A stretch of 64,000 bases of DNA from Erythrobasidium yunnanense (lineage: Eukaryota; Basidiomycota; Cystobasidiomycetes; Erythrobasidiales; Erythrobasidiaceae), in assembly GCA_001600175.1 (NCBI GenBank), contig BCJC01000001.1:4759652-4823651 (forward strand), read 5' to 3'. Positions 48,142-58,374 of the stretch are shown piece after piece. Position 1 is the first letter of the stretch. Every line of letters starts with the position of its first letter. The translations under genes and the position numbers were made by a program. The notes below the pieces were generated by a model. The model had not been told where the DNA came from, did not search any database, and worked only from the letters and a program-made list of their open reading frames with translations.

Positions 48142-48976
48142 CTACTGCAGTTTGCGAACAAAGACGTGTGCATGAGCCTATAGGCGATCGTGATCAGTCA
48201 AGGCAGTGGTCAAGCTCGAAAAGGCTCCGCTTACAAGGCCAGGGACGCTCTGCAACTTGACTGGGTTGACTAACCAGAAGAACTCGATAGATTCTGGCCA
48301 TTGAGCTTTTGCAAACGCTTCCATTTCTTGACAGACGCTTTCCGTGTGATTGCCAGGTCCGGCGATCGGTTCCCTCTGATCTCTGCTGATGCGCCCTGCT
48401 ATGCCGTGTTCTTGTACAAAGGGACTTGCGTTATTCCAATTGACTAAAGGGAGAAGTGTCCAAACAAGCCAATGTCTATAAACGAAGCTTCAGCGATACA
48501 TTCGCGGCGATTGCAAATAGCAGAAACGCACTCGAATTCGCGTGGGATTGAGTATTGCCAGTCGTTGAGTCGTATGCGGGTATATTTGGGATCGATATTT
48601 CGCGTAAAGTAGAGTCCCGTCTTTCGAGCTTCTTCGACCTCTGCTTTCGACCATTGCAGGCGTTGCAGCAGAAAAGCCTCTGCTCCACCATACTCTTTGC
48701 GTAGAAGAGGCGAAAACTCGGCAGTGTACAAGGTCTCCAGCTCTGGACTTCGGAAGTAGTGCGAGAGCTCGCTGACTCAAGCATGGCAGATCAGAACATG
48801 AAGGCAACGAGAGCAGCCAATTCTTGCTGACCAGGTTCTTGTGATTTCAACGACGTCTTCGTACGTGTGGACTGGCTCGGCTGCCTCGTTCACAGCTCGC
48901 GCTCGCAAGAGTAGGGCATGTATCTTGTCGACGCCAGAGTCCGTTCCATTCGCAGGCAGAGGAGGTGCATCGTTCA
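48142..48976 (-). CDS. DUF3605 family protein
   Basis: Starts MNDAPPLPANGTDSG at 48976, with four exons. After a short first exon, exon 2 carries ELSHYFRSPELETLYTAEF, EAFLLQRLQWSK and KYTRIRLNDWQYSIPREF. An intron joins to HWLVWTLLPLVNW, then EMEAFAKAQWPESIEFFWLVNPVKLQSVPGL, and the last exon reads AHAHVFVRKLQ. The order LNDWxY...WxVW...WP..FFWxVNPxxLQSVPxxxHxHV is the conserved core of DUF3605 (PF12239), a fungal family of unknown function. The length of about 220 residues fits. Confidence 0.8.
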
Positions 48977-49601
48977 TGGTACTCGTTCGATGATAAAGAA
49001 GAACAGAAGACAAGCCAGGCTCCGAATCGAGAAGGGCAAGAAAGAAACCACGCTTTGGCAGCTCGGAAGCTTGCCAGAAGAACTGTATCGCAGGAAACAA
49101 GAATTGAAAACAGCGACTTGTAGTCTTCCAGGGACGAAGCATCTCTGTATCCACCTCAAGCCGGGCTCTGCGAGCGCAACGTTGCGATTCTCGTCCTTGC
49201 TGCGCCGACACTGGCAGGAAAGCTGAAGCAGACCTGCCGACATCCATTCCATGCTTGCCGCTGCTGTGCACCTCTGCAAAGGAGAGAACTGACCCGCAAA
49301 GTACTCCTCATCGCGTCAAGGTGATGCGTGCATGAAATCCTATTGACCGAACATGCATCGAGGTCATGCTTCTCGCCCGTTCCCTGGGTGTCATGCAACA
49401 TTGAATTTCTTGCGGGTCCTCGACCCCTTGAAGCGGGGCAGACCCTGGGACGCGTCCCTGTTTTCCCCCTGGACAAGTTTCGCAGCTATAAATTCAAGAT
49501 AATTCTGCTGGCTGTTGCTTTCCTTCTCATCATTTCATCAAACTTCTTCATTCCTTACTGCTTCTGTCTTCACATTCTCTGTCCATAGTACACCTTTCAA
49601 G
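48977..49601. promoter_or_regulatory. Divergent promoter region, DUF3605 gene and first cysteine-rich secreted gene
   Basis: These 625 bases separate divergent genes. A TATAAAT lies at 49487-49493, about 110 bases before the start codon of the secreted protein, followed by a CT-rich leader. The second paralogue has the same motif at nearly the same distance. Confidence 0.55.
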
Positions 49602-51214
49602 ATGAAGTTTATCCCTGCTTTCACTCTCCTCTCAACACTTGCAGCCGGCGTAGCTGCCGCGTCAGTCTCAATCGGCGACGGTCTCCTAGGACTCGACCTC
49701 AGCAAGCTCAATGCGTGTCTCTTCGCCGACCTTACCAAGCTCAGCCTCAAGCCCAACACGGCTCTCGATGTCAAGAGTAACACATGCATATCCATCGACA
49801 AGTGTCTATCAGTCAAGACCAACGAAGTCATCTTGAAGCCTGTTCTTGGCGCTCTTCTTCAAGTCGGACAATGTCAGACCAAAGTCTGCGTCGCTGGACA
49901 GGTTCTTGTGAGGTCCAACATATTTCCCAGCCAGAGTTTGAGCTTACACTGACTGGTTACACAAGGCCGATACTGGAGTCTGCGTCAAGGCATGCGATAC
50001 CGGGCGTATTCTTGACAGCAAAGGTGTCTGCGTGTGCGCAAAGGATACGATCTTCGCCAATTCGAAGAAGTTAGCGTGCATCGCGACTAGCGGATGCGAT
50101 TTGAAGCTCAACACCATCACCGGTGGAGTCTGCTTACCTAAAGTCTGCGCTTCTGGCACTGTACTCGTAAGCGATCTTCATTTCTTATCGTTACAAGGAG
50201 GGCTCTGCTTACTTCAGTTACGCTTCAGAACAATTCCGGTGTCTGCGTCAAGTCGTGCTTCACTGGTAGCATTTCTCAACGTTAAGGGCATCTGTGTCTG
50301 CGTCGAAGGTTCAATCTTCTCCAACCCAAAGAAGTCAGCCTGCATCGCCATCGCAATCTCCAAGTGCAACTTGGTTCTAAACACCATCACCAATGGAGTA
50401 TGCCTGCCGAAGACCTGCACTACTGGACAAGTCCTTGTAAGCGTCTTCACAGCTCCCTTCCTGGCATTGAGTTTATGCTGACCCGTTATGTCCTTCAGAA
50501 CAGTCAAGGTGCCTGCGTTGCCAAGACATGCGCTGTCGGTCGCATCCTCGACGGACAAGGTGTATGTGTTTGCGCGAGTGGCACTATCTTCTCCGACGCA
50601 AAGAAGCAGGTTTGCATCGCCACTGGCAAGTGCGATTTGACACTTAATACCATCACGAAGGGAGTTTGCTTGCCCAAAGTCTGCGCTGCCGGAAAACTCT
50701 TGGTGAGTCGGGCTCTTTTACGAACTCCATCAGTCTGACTCATATCCTGCTTCTTCAGCACTCGCAACTTGGCCTCTGCATCGATGCTTCCACCTGCTCG
50801 CTCAAGGTTAATGGTCTGTGCAAGGAGGTCCTCTGCCCTATCAATAAGAGATTGGTAAGTAGCATACATTTTTTCGTGTCTGAACCAGTATTAACGAACT
50901 TCTGTGCGGACAGGACGCAAACACTGGCCTGTGCATCTCCCTTTGCGCTAAGGGACTGCTCGCTACCCCCAACAAGCAGTGCATTGGCGTCTCTGCCTGC
51001 TCTCCTCTTCTCAACAAGGTCACGGATGGCAACTGTGTCCCCAAGACTTGCACTTCCAATCTCCTCTCCATCGTAAGTCGGCCAAGACAGCTGTGACATG
51101 AGCTGTTCACTTACGCCTTGTCTTTCGCAGAACACCGACGGAATTTGCGTCTGCCTACCCGGTTTTGGCTTGAATAGCGCTGGTACTTGCGTGACTATCA
51201 ACGCGTCGAAGTAG
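49602..51214 (+). CDS. Secreted cysteine-rich modular protein 1
   Basis: Starts MKFIPAFTLLSTLAAGVAAA at 49602, a clear signal peptide. Seven exons, all introns in phase 0, nearly one module per exon. Exon 1 is a unique domain (LLGLDLSKLNACLF...VGQCQTKVCVAGQVL). Exons 2, 3 and 4 are 60-65-residue repeats of pattern GVCV.xC..GRIL...GVCVCA.xTIF...KK..CIA...CDL.LNTIT.GVCLPKVCA.G..L. Exon 5 (QLGLCIDASTCSL) and exon 6 (TGLCISLCAKGLLATPNKQC) are distinct modules, and exon 7 ends NTDGICVCLPGFGLNSAGTC. Exon 3 has a one-base excess near 50275 that shifts the frame within an otherwise conserved module. I recognise no family. An extracellular structural or effector-like role is inferred from secretion and disulfide density. 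Confidence 0.75.
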
Positions 51215-52261
51215 ACGTAATTTACATAGCGCATCTTTGCGCCTCACACTCATTTAAGAAAAGGCTTTCTATAGGGAAAAGTGATCGTTTCTGGGCCTAC
51301 ACGCTGTATGATTAGCTTGGTTTTTTCGTTACTCGAAAGCTCTATGTCTGCAATATAGCAATGTTCTGTCAACATCGCAAGGTCCCGTCTCGTCTAGGAC
51401 ATCTTCCTCGAAACGGCCTTCGAAACGGCCTGATCATCGAGCTGACAACTCACCAGCAAAAGGGCAGCAACGCGAATTGCACCTGTTCACCAGCCGACTA
51501 ATGAAGGAAGAACGAAGGTGTCAGACTTCCAGACTCCAGGCTTACGAGTCGTCTCAGCCATCTTTCTGGAAATCGAATGACCATGATATTGCAGAACAAG
51601 CGACGATCCACCACCAGTCGCCAAATGAAGATACTTCTTGATCCGCTGGGCCGTCTGTACTCAAGCTAGGGCTTAAAGTTGGCAGTGCGCGCTGGTCGAG
51701 ATCTCTCGAAGCCCAGCAAGCTTGCCTGCAAGTCGGGATCCATGTCAGCAGCGCCTGTGTGCAGACAGTTGTAGATGCATGCTAATTAAACGAGTCCAAC
51801 ATACATCATGCACGGCCAACCTCATATCCTTCTCCTTCCAATGTCGACCAGCCCACGCCCACTTCTCAGCCTCAGCAATAACTCGAAATACAGGGCTTAT
51901 ACCATGCCAGACTCTGCTGGACACTTCATATACCTTAGCACGGCTTGTTGCGAGTGTCCTGAGACAGAGTGCGATAGCAAGCCAAATCCGGCAATAATCG
52001 CAAGTTAGACTTCGCTGCACCCATCGACTCAGAAAACTGTCAACATGCAATAGGAGCACCTCTGCCAGCTGCATGATAGAATGACAATGTATTTCCATGC
52101 CTCTCTGCATTCTCTAACGTACCGTCGCTGCTATAAATTGGGGACATGTCTGCTCATTTGTTCTTTCTTTTCGACATTTCGATTGTGACTTCAGCACACC
52201 GCTATCCTATATCTCTGCCTTCTCCTTATAAGATCCTTCCCAAGATCCTTTCCTAGCCGCC
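51215..52261. other. Intergenic region between the secreted paralogues
   Basis: These 1047 bases hold the 3' flank of the first and the promoter of the second secreted gene. A short direct repeat (CGAAACGGCCT, twice at 51411-51432) is present. TATAAAT at 52132-52138 is the likely core promoter of the second gene. Open frames at 51722-52110 lack any supporting signal. Confidence 0.5.
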
Positions 52262-53381
52262 ATGAAGTTCATCCCCGCTGCCACTCTCCTCGCTGGCCTA
52301 TCAGCAAGCGTGACTGCCGCTCCACTCAACCTCGGCAGCACGCTCTTGGGTATCGACTTGACCCTCAACAAGCTCAACATATGCCTCTTTAGCAATCTCG
52401 CAACAATGACCCTCAAACCCGATACCGTGCTTGATGTCAGCAGCAATACATGCGTATCAATCAACGGATGTCTGTCAGCCAAGACTAGGGAGGTCGTCGT
52501 CAAGCCTGTTCTTTCAGGCCTACTCCAGGTCGGCTTCTGTCAGACCAAGACTTGCCCTTCCGGCCAGATCTTGGTAAGCAAGAAGATCATACGTAGGGAA
52601 AGCATACTTGAGCTAATACTGAGTCATGTCGGTGATGCAGAACTCTGCTGGGGTCTGCGTCGCCCCAGCTGCCCCTCCCAAACCACCAGCGCCTGCTTGT
52701 CCTGAAGGCCGCGTCCTCAACGGACAGGGCGTATGCGTTTGCGCTCCTGGTAGCATCTTCGCAAACTCAAAGAAGGAAGTGTGCATCTCGACTGCCGAAT
52801 GTGATCTCAAGGTCAACACCGTTACCGACGGAGTCTGCCTACCTAAAGTCTGTGCAGATGGCAAGCTACTAGTAAGCGCATACTAGCCCGTCTTGGAGCT
52901 GTGCTAACACCACATTCACTCGCAATCCAGTCCACCCAGCTTGGCCTTTGCATCGATACTTCCATCTGTTCGCTCAGAGCCGATAGCCTATGCAAGGAAA
53001 TTCAGTGCCCTGTCAACAAGAAATTGGTAAGGTCCACATCTAATGCAACCTCTCTAACACATTTCTTCAGGACTCGAGCACCGGCCTTTGCGTATCCCTG
53101 TGCGCCGATGGACTACTCTCCACTCCGAACAAGCAATGCATCACAGTCGCAGCGTGCTCTCCCCTGTTGAACACTGTAACCGACGGCAAGTGCGTTCCCA
53201 AGACCTGCAACAGCGGCCTTCTCTCCATTGTGAGTGTCTTCTACCTGCAAAAGGCGGTGAGATGGCTGGGCTGACGAGGGCGCTGTGCTACTCACAGAAT
53301 CAGAATGGAATCTGCGCCTGTCTTCCAGGCTTCACTTTGAGCAGGACCGGTACATGCGTCGTTGCCAGCATATACAAGTAG
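52262..53381 (+). CDS. Secreted cysteine-rich modular protein 2
   Basis: Tandem paralogue of the preceding gene, with signal peptide MKFIPAATLLAGLSASVTAA. Five phase-0 exons: the unique N-terminal domain (LLGIDLTLNKLNICLF...VGFCQTKTCPSGQIL); one repeat module (NGQGVCVCAPGSIFANSKKEVCIS...DGVCLPKVCADGKLL), which here contains an Ala/Pro insertion (APAAPPKPPAPAC); the QLGLCIDTSICSL module; the TGLCVSLCADGLLSTPNKQC module; and a C-terminal NQNGICACLPGF exon ending at 53381. It lacks two of the three repeats found in paralogue 1, so the pair differ by whole exons. No frame problems seen. Confidence 0.8.
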
Positions 53382-53590
53382 CCGGATGGCGGTCCCACAA
53401 CGATAAATGCGCGTTCTACCTTCAGTACGGATGCCCAAAGGAAGTGGCCCTATCCAGGACTCAGATCTATAATTTGTCCGTCTCTCGGCTCTTCAACAAT
53501 CTATATCAATGCATTATTGTAGCTTGTATCCATTCTCTCTCTCGCAATCTAGCAATGATATTTTGATACAACAACTAACTTTACGCCTAT

Positions 53591-55434
53591 TCAGCATGCT
53601 AAACTGACGACTTTACAGGAAAGCGTTCTCGTATTGAGCAACACTATTTGGCCCGTCTGCGAGAATCGTGGTATTAGGATAACTCGCGCTCTGATGTCTG
53701 GATCTCGTTCTGTAGTGATGAGGCGTGTCCCGTAGGAGGGTTGATTGCCAATGAAGTAGACATTGGGTGTTCGTGTGAGAATGAATGGATCGCGGTCTTG
53801 GAAGGGATAGCAGACTGTGAGAAGCGCACTATCAGCTGCGATTCCAACAGCGAAGTCAGCGAGACTCACATAGTGTATCCGGTGCTGTAGGAGCCATATG
53901 CGACCACTCGAGCGTAGAGCACGCCATATTGAGTCTGTCTTCGCTTTCCAGATACTTGAATATATCGTCTATGTTCTGTCCAGAGGTACCTAGGAAGGAT
54001 GTTCCATTGATATCGAACCACGTAGGGTTCGTTACTCGCTTGAAGCCCTCGAATTGCGTAGCTCCTGGAAGAAGCGCTTCATGCAAGACTTGCTGAGGCA
54101 GCGTCGTTCCGTTTGGGTCCTTCTCTCCACTCATGATAATCACATCGACGCTTGAGCTGATTTCGCTGATGAACTCGTCGAGCTGAGTCGTGGGTGCGGA
54201 CGAATAGACAGAACTGTCGTAGCCATACGTCTTCTTAGGCTTCTTCTCCGTTGTGACGCTCGATTCTACAGGTGCTCGAGTCGGTTGACACATACTGTTC
54301 CCTGCTAAGACCACCTTGACAATTCTTCGCGCCTGCCGCTGCGCCTGCAAGAAATGTTAACATAAGCGCAGTAAGAGCCAAGTCTACCGGCTCACCTCTT
54401 CATCCGCTCCTTCGCCGAGTAGCCATTCCGCCAGTAGTCCTACTCTCGTATCAGGCGCCTCTTCGTTTGTACCCAATTCTAGGCCAGAGATGAGCGCTAC
54501 ATATGCATCGTCGTCCCGCTCCTCGTCTTCTGCAGTCTCGGCTTGCTTTCCATTCGTTTTTGCTTTCGATGACTTGGAAGACGGTTGAGGCGGTAAGCCT
54601 GCGAAGCACATGTCCGCTACTTCGAAGTCTCCAGACTGGTTCTCGGCGCCTAGTACGGCAGCGATAACACCTGGTCGCATTTTTTAATGTTAGATGCTCC
54701 TCCAGCACCTTAAAAATAAAGCGTACCTGTAACTAGAGGAAACTTTCGCTCTTCGATGATCTTGCCAACCAGTCTCACTCGCCCAGACTCGTCTTCCAGC
54801 ATGACTTCGTCGTCATCGGAAAGGAACTTCGGACGTGGAGGAGGGACAGCGACGTATTGCTGGAAGAAACTTGCCATCAACATTTGTTCGCCATACCACG
54901 CGTAAATGCCATATCATGGCGGACCTCTCTGGCGATATCTTCTAAGATGTTGGGTTTCAGGCGCATCTCCATGTAGACTGTCCCGATGACAACTGTAAGA
55001 GCGCCTGGCTTGATGTCCAGTACGCGCGATGCTTTGCCTGTTTGTGAATTCTTTCGGGCTGTTGGGTCCAAAGCACAACAGCCATAACTTCAGCCTCGTG
55101 AGACCTTGTGCATTGACGCCTTGCGAACGCACCTATGTCCTTCCATTTCTTGTCAGCGCTGTCCTTTACGACTTTCTTCAAGGCCATGAGCCGGGAGAAG
55201 TAGACTGAAGCATATTGGTTTCGGAATGCATTTGAAGCAGCCGTCGCAGAGCTGCCAGTCTTTGCTATCTTCTGTACGATAAACTTGCTGCTTAAGGGTT
55301 CTAAGCTGTCCCAGGAAGCGGTCAGGCGCGTCGAGCTCGTAGAGGCTTCAGGCTGGCTGTAGATGGCTTTATTAGGCTTTGATTTACAGCTTCAATACTT
55401 GATCTATACCCACTCAATGTCCATCTGGAAAGGT
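53591..55434 (-). CDS. POLD2: DNA polymerase delta small (B) subunit
   Basis: The best start is MDIEW at 55434, spliced over an intron ending CAGCCAG to PEASTSSTRLTASWDSLEPL, then FRNQYASVYFSRLMALKKVV. The OB and phosphodiesterase-like domains follow: GAFARR-type residues across the next intron, LKPNILEDI, FLSDDDEVMLEDESGRVRLVG, LAEWLLGEG, VVLAGNSMCQ, SVDVIIMSGEKDPNGTTLPQQ and NPTWFDINGTSFLGTSGQNIDDI. The C-terminus reads STLEWSHMAPTAPDTL, CYPFQDRDPFIL, NVYFIGNQPSYGT and LLNTRTLSCKVVSLA, closely like POLD2/Cdc1/Pol31. The protein links the catalytic subunit to the other subunits of polymerase delta. The N-terminal exon is inferred from splice signals. Confidence 0.9.
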
Positions 55435-55589
55435 TCAGACCGCTTTTAAGGTCAGCTTGAAGCGAGATCAGACGAGAGTCAAGGACAAGGCGCGTTGCTT
55501 GAACGAGCTCGACTCGAATTGCCATGCAAGATTCCATGTTGCGACTACCATGATACAACCTTGATCTCATTCTTCTGCGAGATATAGCC

Positions 55590-56684
55590 ATGCTGCCTGG
55601 CCTGGCCTCGCTGGTTGCTTCCCCTAAAGTCCTGACTGCTCTTCTGGCTGGCTTGGCTTTGGCTCTGCGTCTGTTGCAGCGTTCATCTGCTAAGAAGCGT
55701 CTCCTGCATCTATCAGACCATGAGCAGATCCTCATCGTTGGCGCTTCAAGCGGAGTCGGCGAAGCGACCGTGCTTCGGTATGCAAAGTCCCGAGGGAAGC
55801 AGGCTCGACTCTGTCTCGTAGCTAGGAGAGATTGCGAAGAACTAGTCCAGCGTACCATAAGAGAAGGCGGCGACGCTTGGTCTGTGCAAGCGGATGCGAC
55901 ACAGCCAATGGACGTTCTGAGACTGCAAGCTGCTATAGCTGAGAAGTGGGACAAGCTTGATACTGTCATCATATGGTATGCTGCTCCACAGTATACCAGT
56001 ATACTGCTAACTCCCTATCTTGTCGTCCGCAGCGCTGGTGCTCTGACTGTGCAACCAGTATTGCGCATCGCCAAGCAAGCGACAGCTGCATCTCCAAGAG
56101 AGATTACTTCAATGTCTTCGCCTCCCTCCCTCGAGAGTCTGTCCTTACTCTCGGAGCTGGCTCAGCAGTCATACTCAGCCAATGTTCTGCCATCGCTTCT
56201 TCTCGTCTCGGCGCTACTTCCACACCTTCTCAAGTCGCCATGTCCCCGAATCTGTATACTGTCAAGTGTAGCAGCAGAAATCCCTGCTCCTACACGAGCT
56301 CTATATGGTGCACACAAAGCTGCTCTGTCAATGCTCTGGCGAAGCTTGCGAATAGAGTTGGAGAATCTCGTTCAGCCAGGAGCGCAAGAGCGGAAGTCCA
56401 TAGGAGTGACTCTTGTGCATCCCGCAAGCATCGATACGGGGCTCAGAACGTCAGCGCTAGACAGTCAGATATACGAGGCAAGCGGGGAAGCAGGAGGCTC
56501 TTCTTCTAGCAATCGGAAAGCCATGTCGGCGCAGTGCGTTGCGTCAAAGACTATAGAAGCTATCGATGCGGAGAAGGATGAGGTCTGGCTTCCGGAAAGC
56601 TACTGGTGGATCAGTAAGTTTGGTCAGATCTTCTTTCCGGGTATCGTAAAGCAGGGTGCAATCAAGAAGTATGAATATCGGTAG
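55590..56684 (+). CDS. Membrane-anchored short-chain dehydrogenase/reductase
   Basis: Two exons (55590-55975, 56033-56684; intron 57 bases) starting MLPGLASLVASPKVLTALLAGLALALR, an N-terminal hydrophobic anchor. The nucleotide-binding motif is ILIVGASSGVGEATV, followed by ARLCLVARRDCEELV and, over the intron, DTVIICAGAL (the NNAG equivalent). The catalytic motif is YGAHK with the upstream Ser in ICILSSVAAEI. The C-terminus includes VTLVHPASIDTGLR and ends KKYEYR. The layout resembles fungal homologues of 11-beta-hydroxysteroid dehydrogenase and dehydrogenase/reductase SDR family member 7. Substrate is unknown. Confidence 0.85.
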   Translation: MLPGLASLVASPKVLTALLAGLALALRLLQRSSAKKRLLHLSDHEQILIVGASSGVGEATVLRYAKSRGKQARLCLVARRDCEELVQRTIREGGDAWSVQADATQPMDVLRLQAAIAEKWDKLDTVIIWYAAPQYTSILLTPYLVVRSAGALTVQPVLRIAKQATAASPREITSMSSPPSLESLSLLSELAQQSYSANVLPSLLLVSALLPHLLKSPCPRICILSSVAAEIPAPTRALYGAHKAALSMLWRSLRIELENLVQPGAQERKSIGVTLVHPASIDTGLRTSALDSQIYEASGEAGGSSSSNRKAMSAQCVASKTIEAIDAEKDEVWLPESYWWISKFGQIFFPGIVKQGAIKKYEYR

Positions 56685-56967
56685 CTTATTTTGAGGATGT
56701 TGTAATTCAACATTTGGAGTTCTCTTGAGTGTCGACATCAGCAAGCAACCCTTTCTCCGTCTTCCCAATTTCTCGACAACCCACTAGATTGGAACAACAT
56801 AGATTTGAGACTCTCATCTGCTCGCCTTCAAGTCCAGCAGCTACGAAGCTTGCTATAACCCTCTCAGACCTCGTCACTCATTTCCAACACAGGAAGCCCG
56901 AGTTCAGTTACAGACGAGGATCAAAGAAAGCAGTACAATACGTTGCGCGCGCACGCACACACACAAG

Positions 56968-58138
56968 ATGGTCAACGCTTTCGAGCTCACTTTGCAAGCT
57001 TCCGATGCCGTAGGAATCCAGCGAACGTATCTATTTCTGATTCTTGGTACATCATACGCTCCTCGAGACTGTCGTTATGCGTGCGGAGGGGGCAAGACTT
57101 TCTGACTTTGTTATAATGTCATATCCTCAGCATTCACCACGGGTCCCTTCTTCCTGCTTCTTGGCTTTCTACGAGATCCAACTATTCTCTTCAGCTTGAA
57201 GCGCGCCAAAAATGCAGCTTTCAGCGGGATGTGGAAGCACATCTCTGGACCTATCGATGAACGATTTGCTCGCTTTAAGGCTCCATTACTCAAAGAAGCG
57301 TCTGGCGTGGTGCTCGATCTAGGTAGCGGGCTAGGACCGAATCTGAAGTGAGTATCAGCTTCTCGCATGAAAGAAGTGAAATTGACTCAGTTTATTGCAA
57401 TAGATACTTCGACGCAAGCAAGATTACTCGCCTGATTCTGGTCGAACCCAATCCTGGCATGCATGAAGGGCTCAGAGCATCTGCTCGTAAAGCTGGCTTC
57501 GCGAAAGATCAGTTTGAAATCGTACCCTTCGGAGCAGAAGAGCGTGCAAGAGTCGAGGAGCTGACTGGACTAGGCAAAGGCAGCGTCGATTGCGTGGTGT
57601 CTGTCCTAGCTCTATGCGGCATTCCCGACTCTAGGTAAGCGAAGAAAGGCCGCACGGTGTGGATACAGCTGAAATTCGTACGTCAGGCATGTTATCGCTG
57701 CTCTATACGAATACATCAAGCCTGGTGGCCGATTTATATACTTTGAACACGTAGCATCGAAGGACTCGGCGACGCGAAAGCAGCAAGGTGGGTCCGATTC
57801 CACACTGTACCAGCCCACTACCTCGCGCTGATCCTCTTGTACAGAATTTATGACCCCATACTGGAAGAGCCTATTCAACGGTTGCTGCCTGAACAGACCT
57901 ACGGACCAGTTCATCCTGGAATGCTATCCGTGGTCAGAGAAGCAGAGTGAGCACTATGCTGGACTGTTAAAGCTTTAGTAGTCTGATCATCTCTTTCCCA
58001 GCATACACTTGTGACTTCGAGACGCAGAAATGCCTGGATGTCAAGAGCTACGGATGGGCTAGGAAGCCCAGTACTACAAGTAATACAGGGCGCGATACTT
58101 CAGGGCTCTCCTACGCAGATGTAGTCAAAGAGTCATGA
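56968..58138 (+). CDS. Class I SAM-dependent methyltransferase, METTL7-like
   Basis: Starts MVNAFELTLQASDA at 56968, with about six exons. After a first intron of about 120 bases the second exon is hydrophobic (AFTTGPFFLLLGFLRDPTILF) and continues KRAKNAAFSGMWKHISGPIDERF. The SAM-binding motif is VVLDLGSGLGPNLKYF, followed by LILVEPNPGMHEGLR, VDCVVSVLALCGIPD, YEYIKPGGRFIYFEHVAS and LNRPTDQFI. The tail ends SYADVVKES. The arrangement fits METTL7/TMT1-like membrane-associated methyltransferases. The substrate could be a lipid or thiol. Confidence 0.8.
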
Positions 58139-58374
58139 AAGATGTAGTAAAAAGCCTGCGAATATACTACAATCGCGCGCACAAAGGCTCGGACCTTTGC
58201 CGTGCGCCAGCAACCAAATTGCGACTTGCCAGACTGGCCAAGACAATCGAAGGGCTCGTCTAAGGCAGTTCTGCTTGCATCACTCTGCGGTGCAGCTCGC
58301 ATTCGCAGTCCTATTGCCACCCCCTAAACCGCAGGCTGCGCGTCACTTGAGCCTGGGCAGTGTTCTCTTGTGAC

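Noticed and set aside
51722-52110. Small open frames between the two secreted paralogues
   Set aside because: No signal peptide, no cysteine-module similarity and no splice signals.
55322-55972. Minus-strand 216-residue open frame over the dehydrogenase gene
   Set aside because: It is antisense to a well-supported dehydrogenase and overlaps the POLD2 first exon in another frame.
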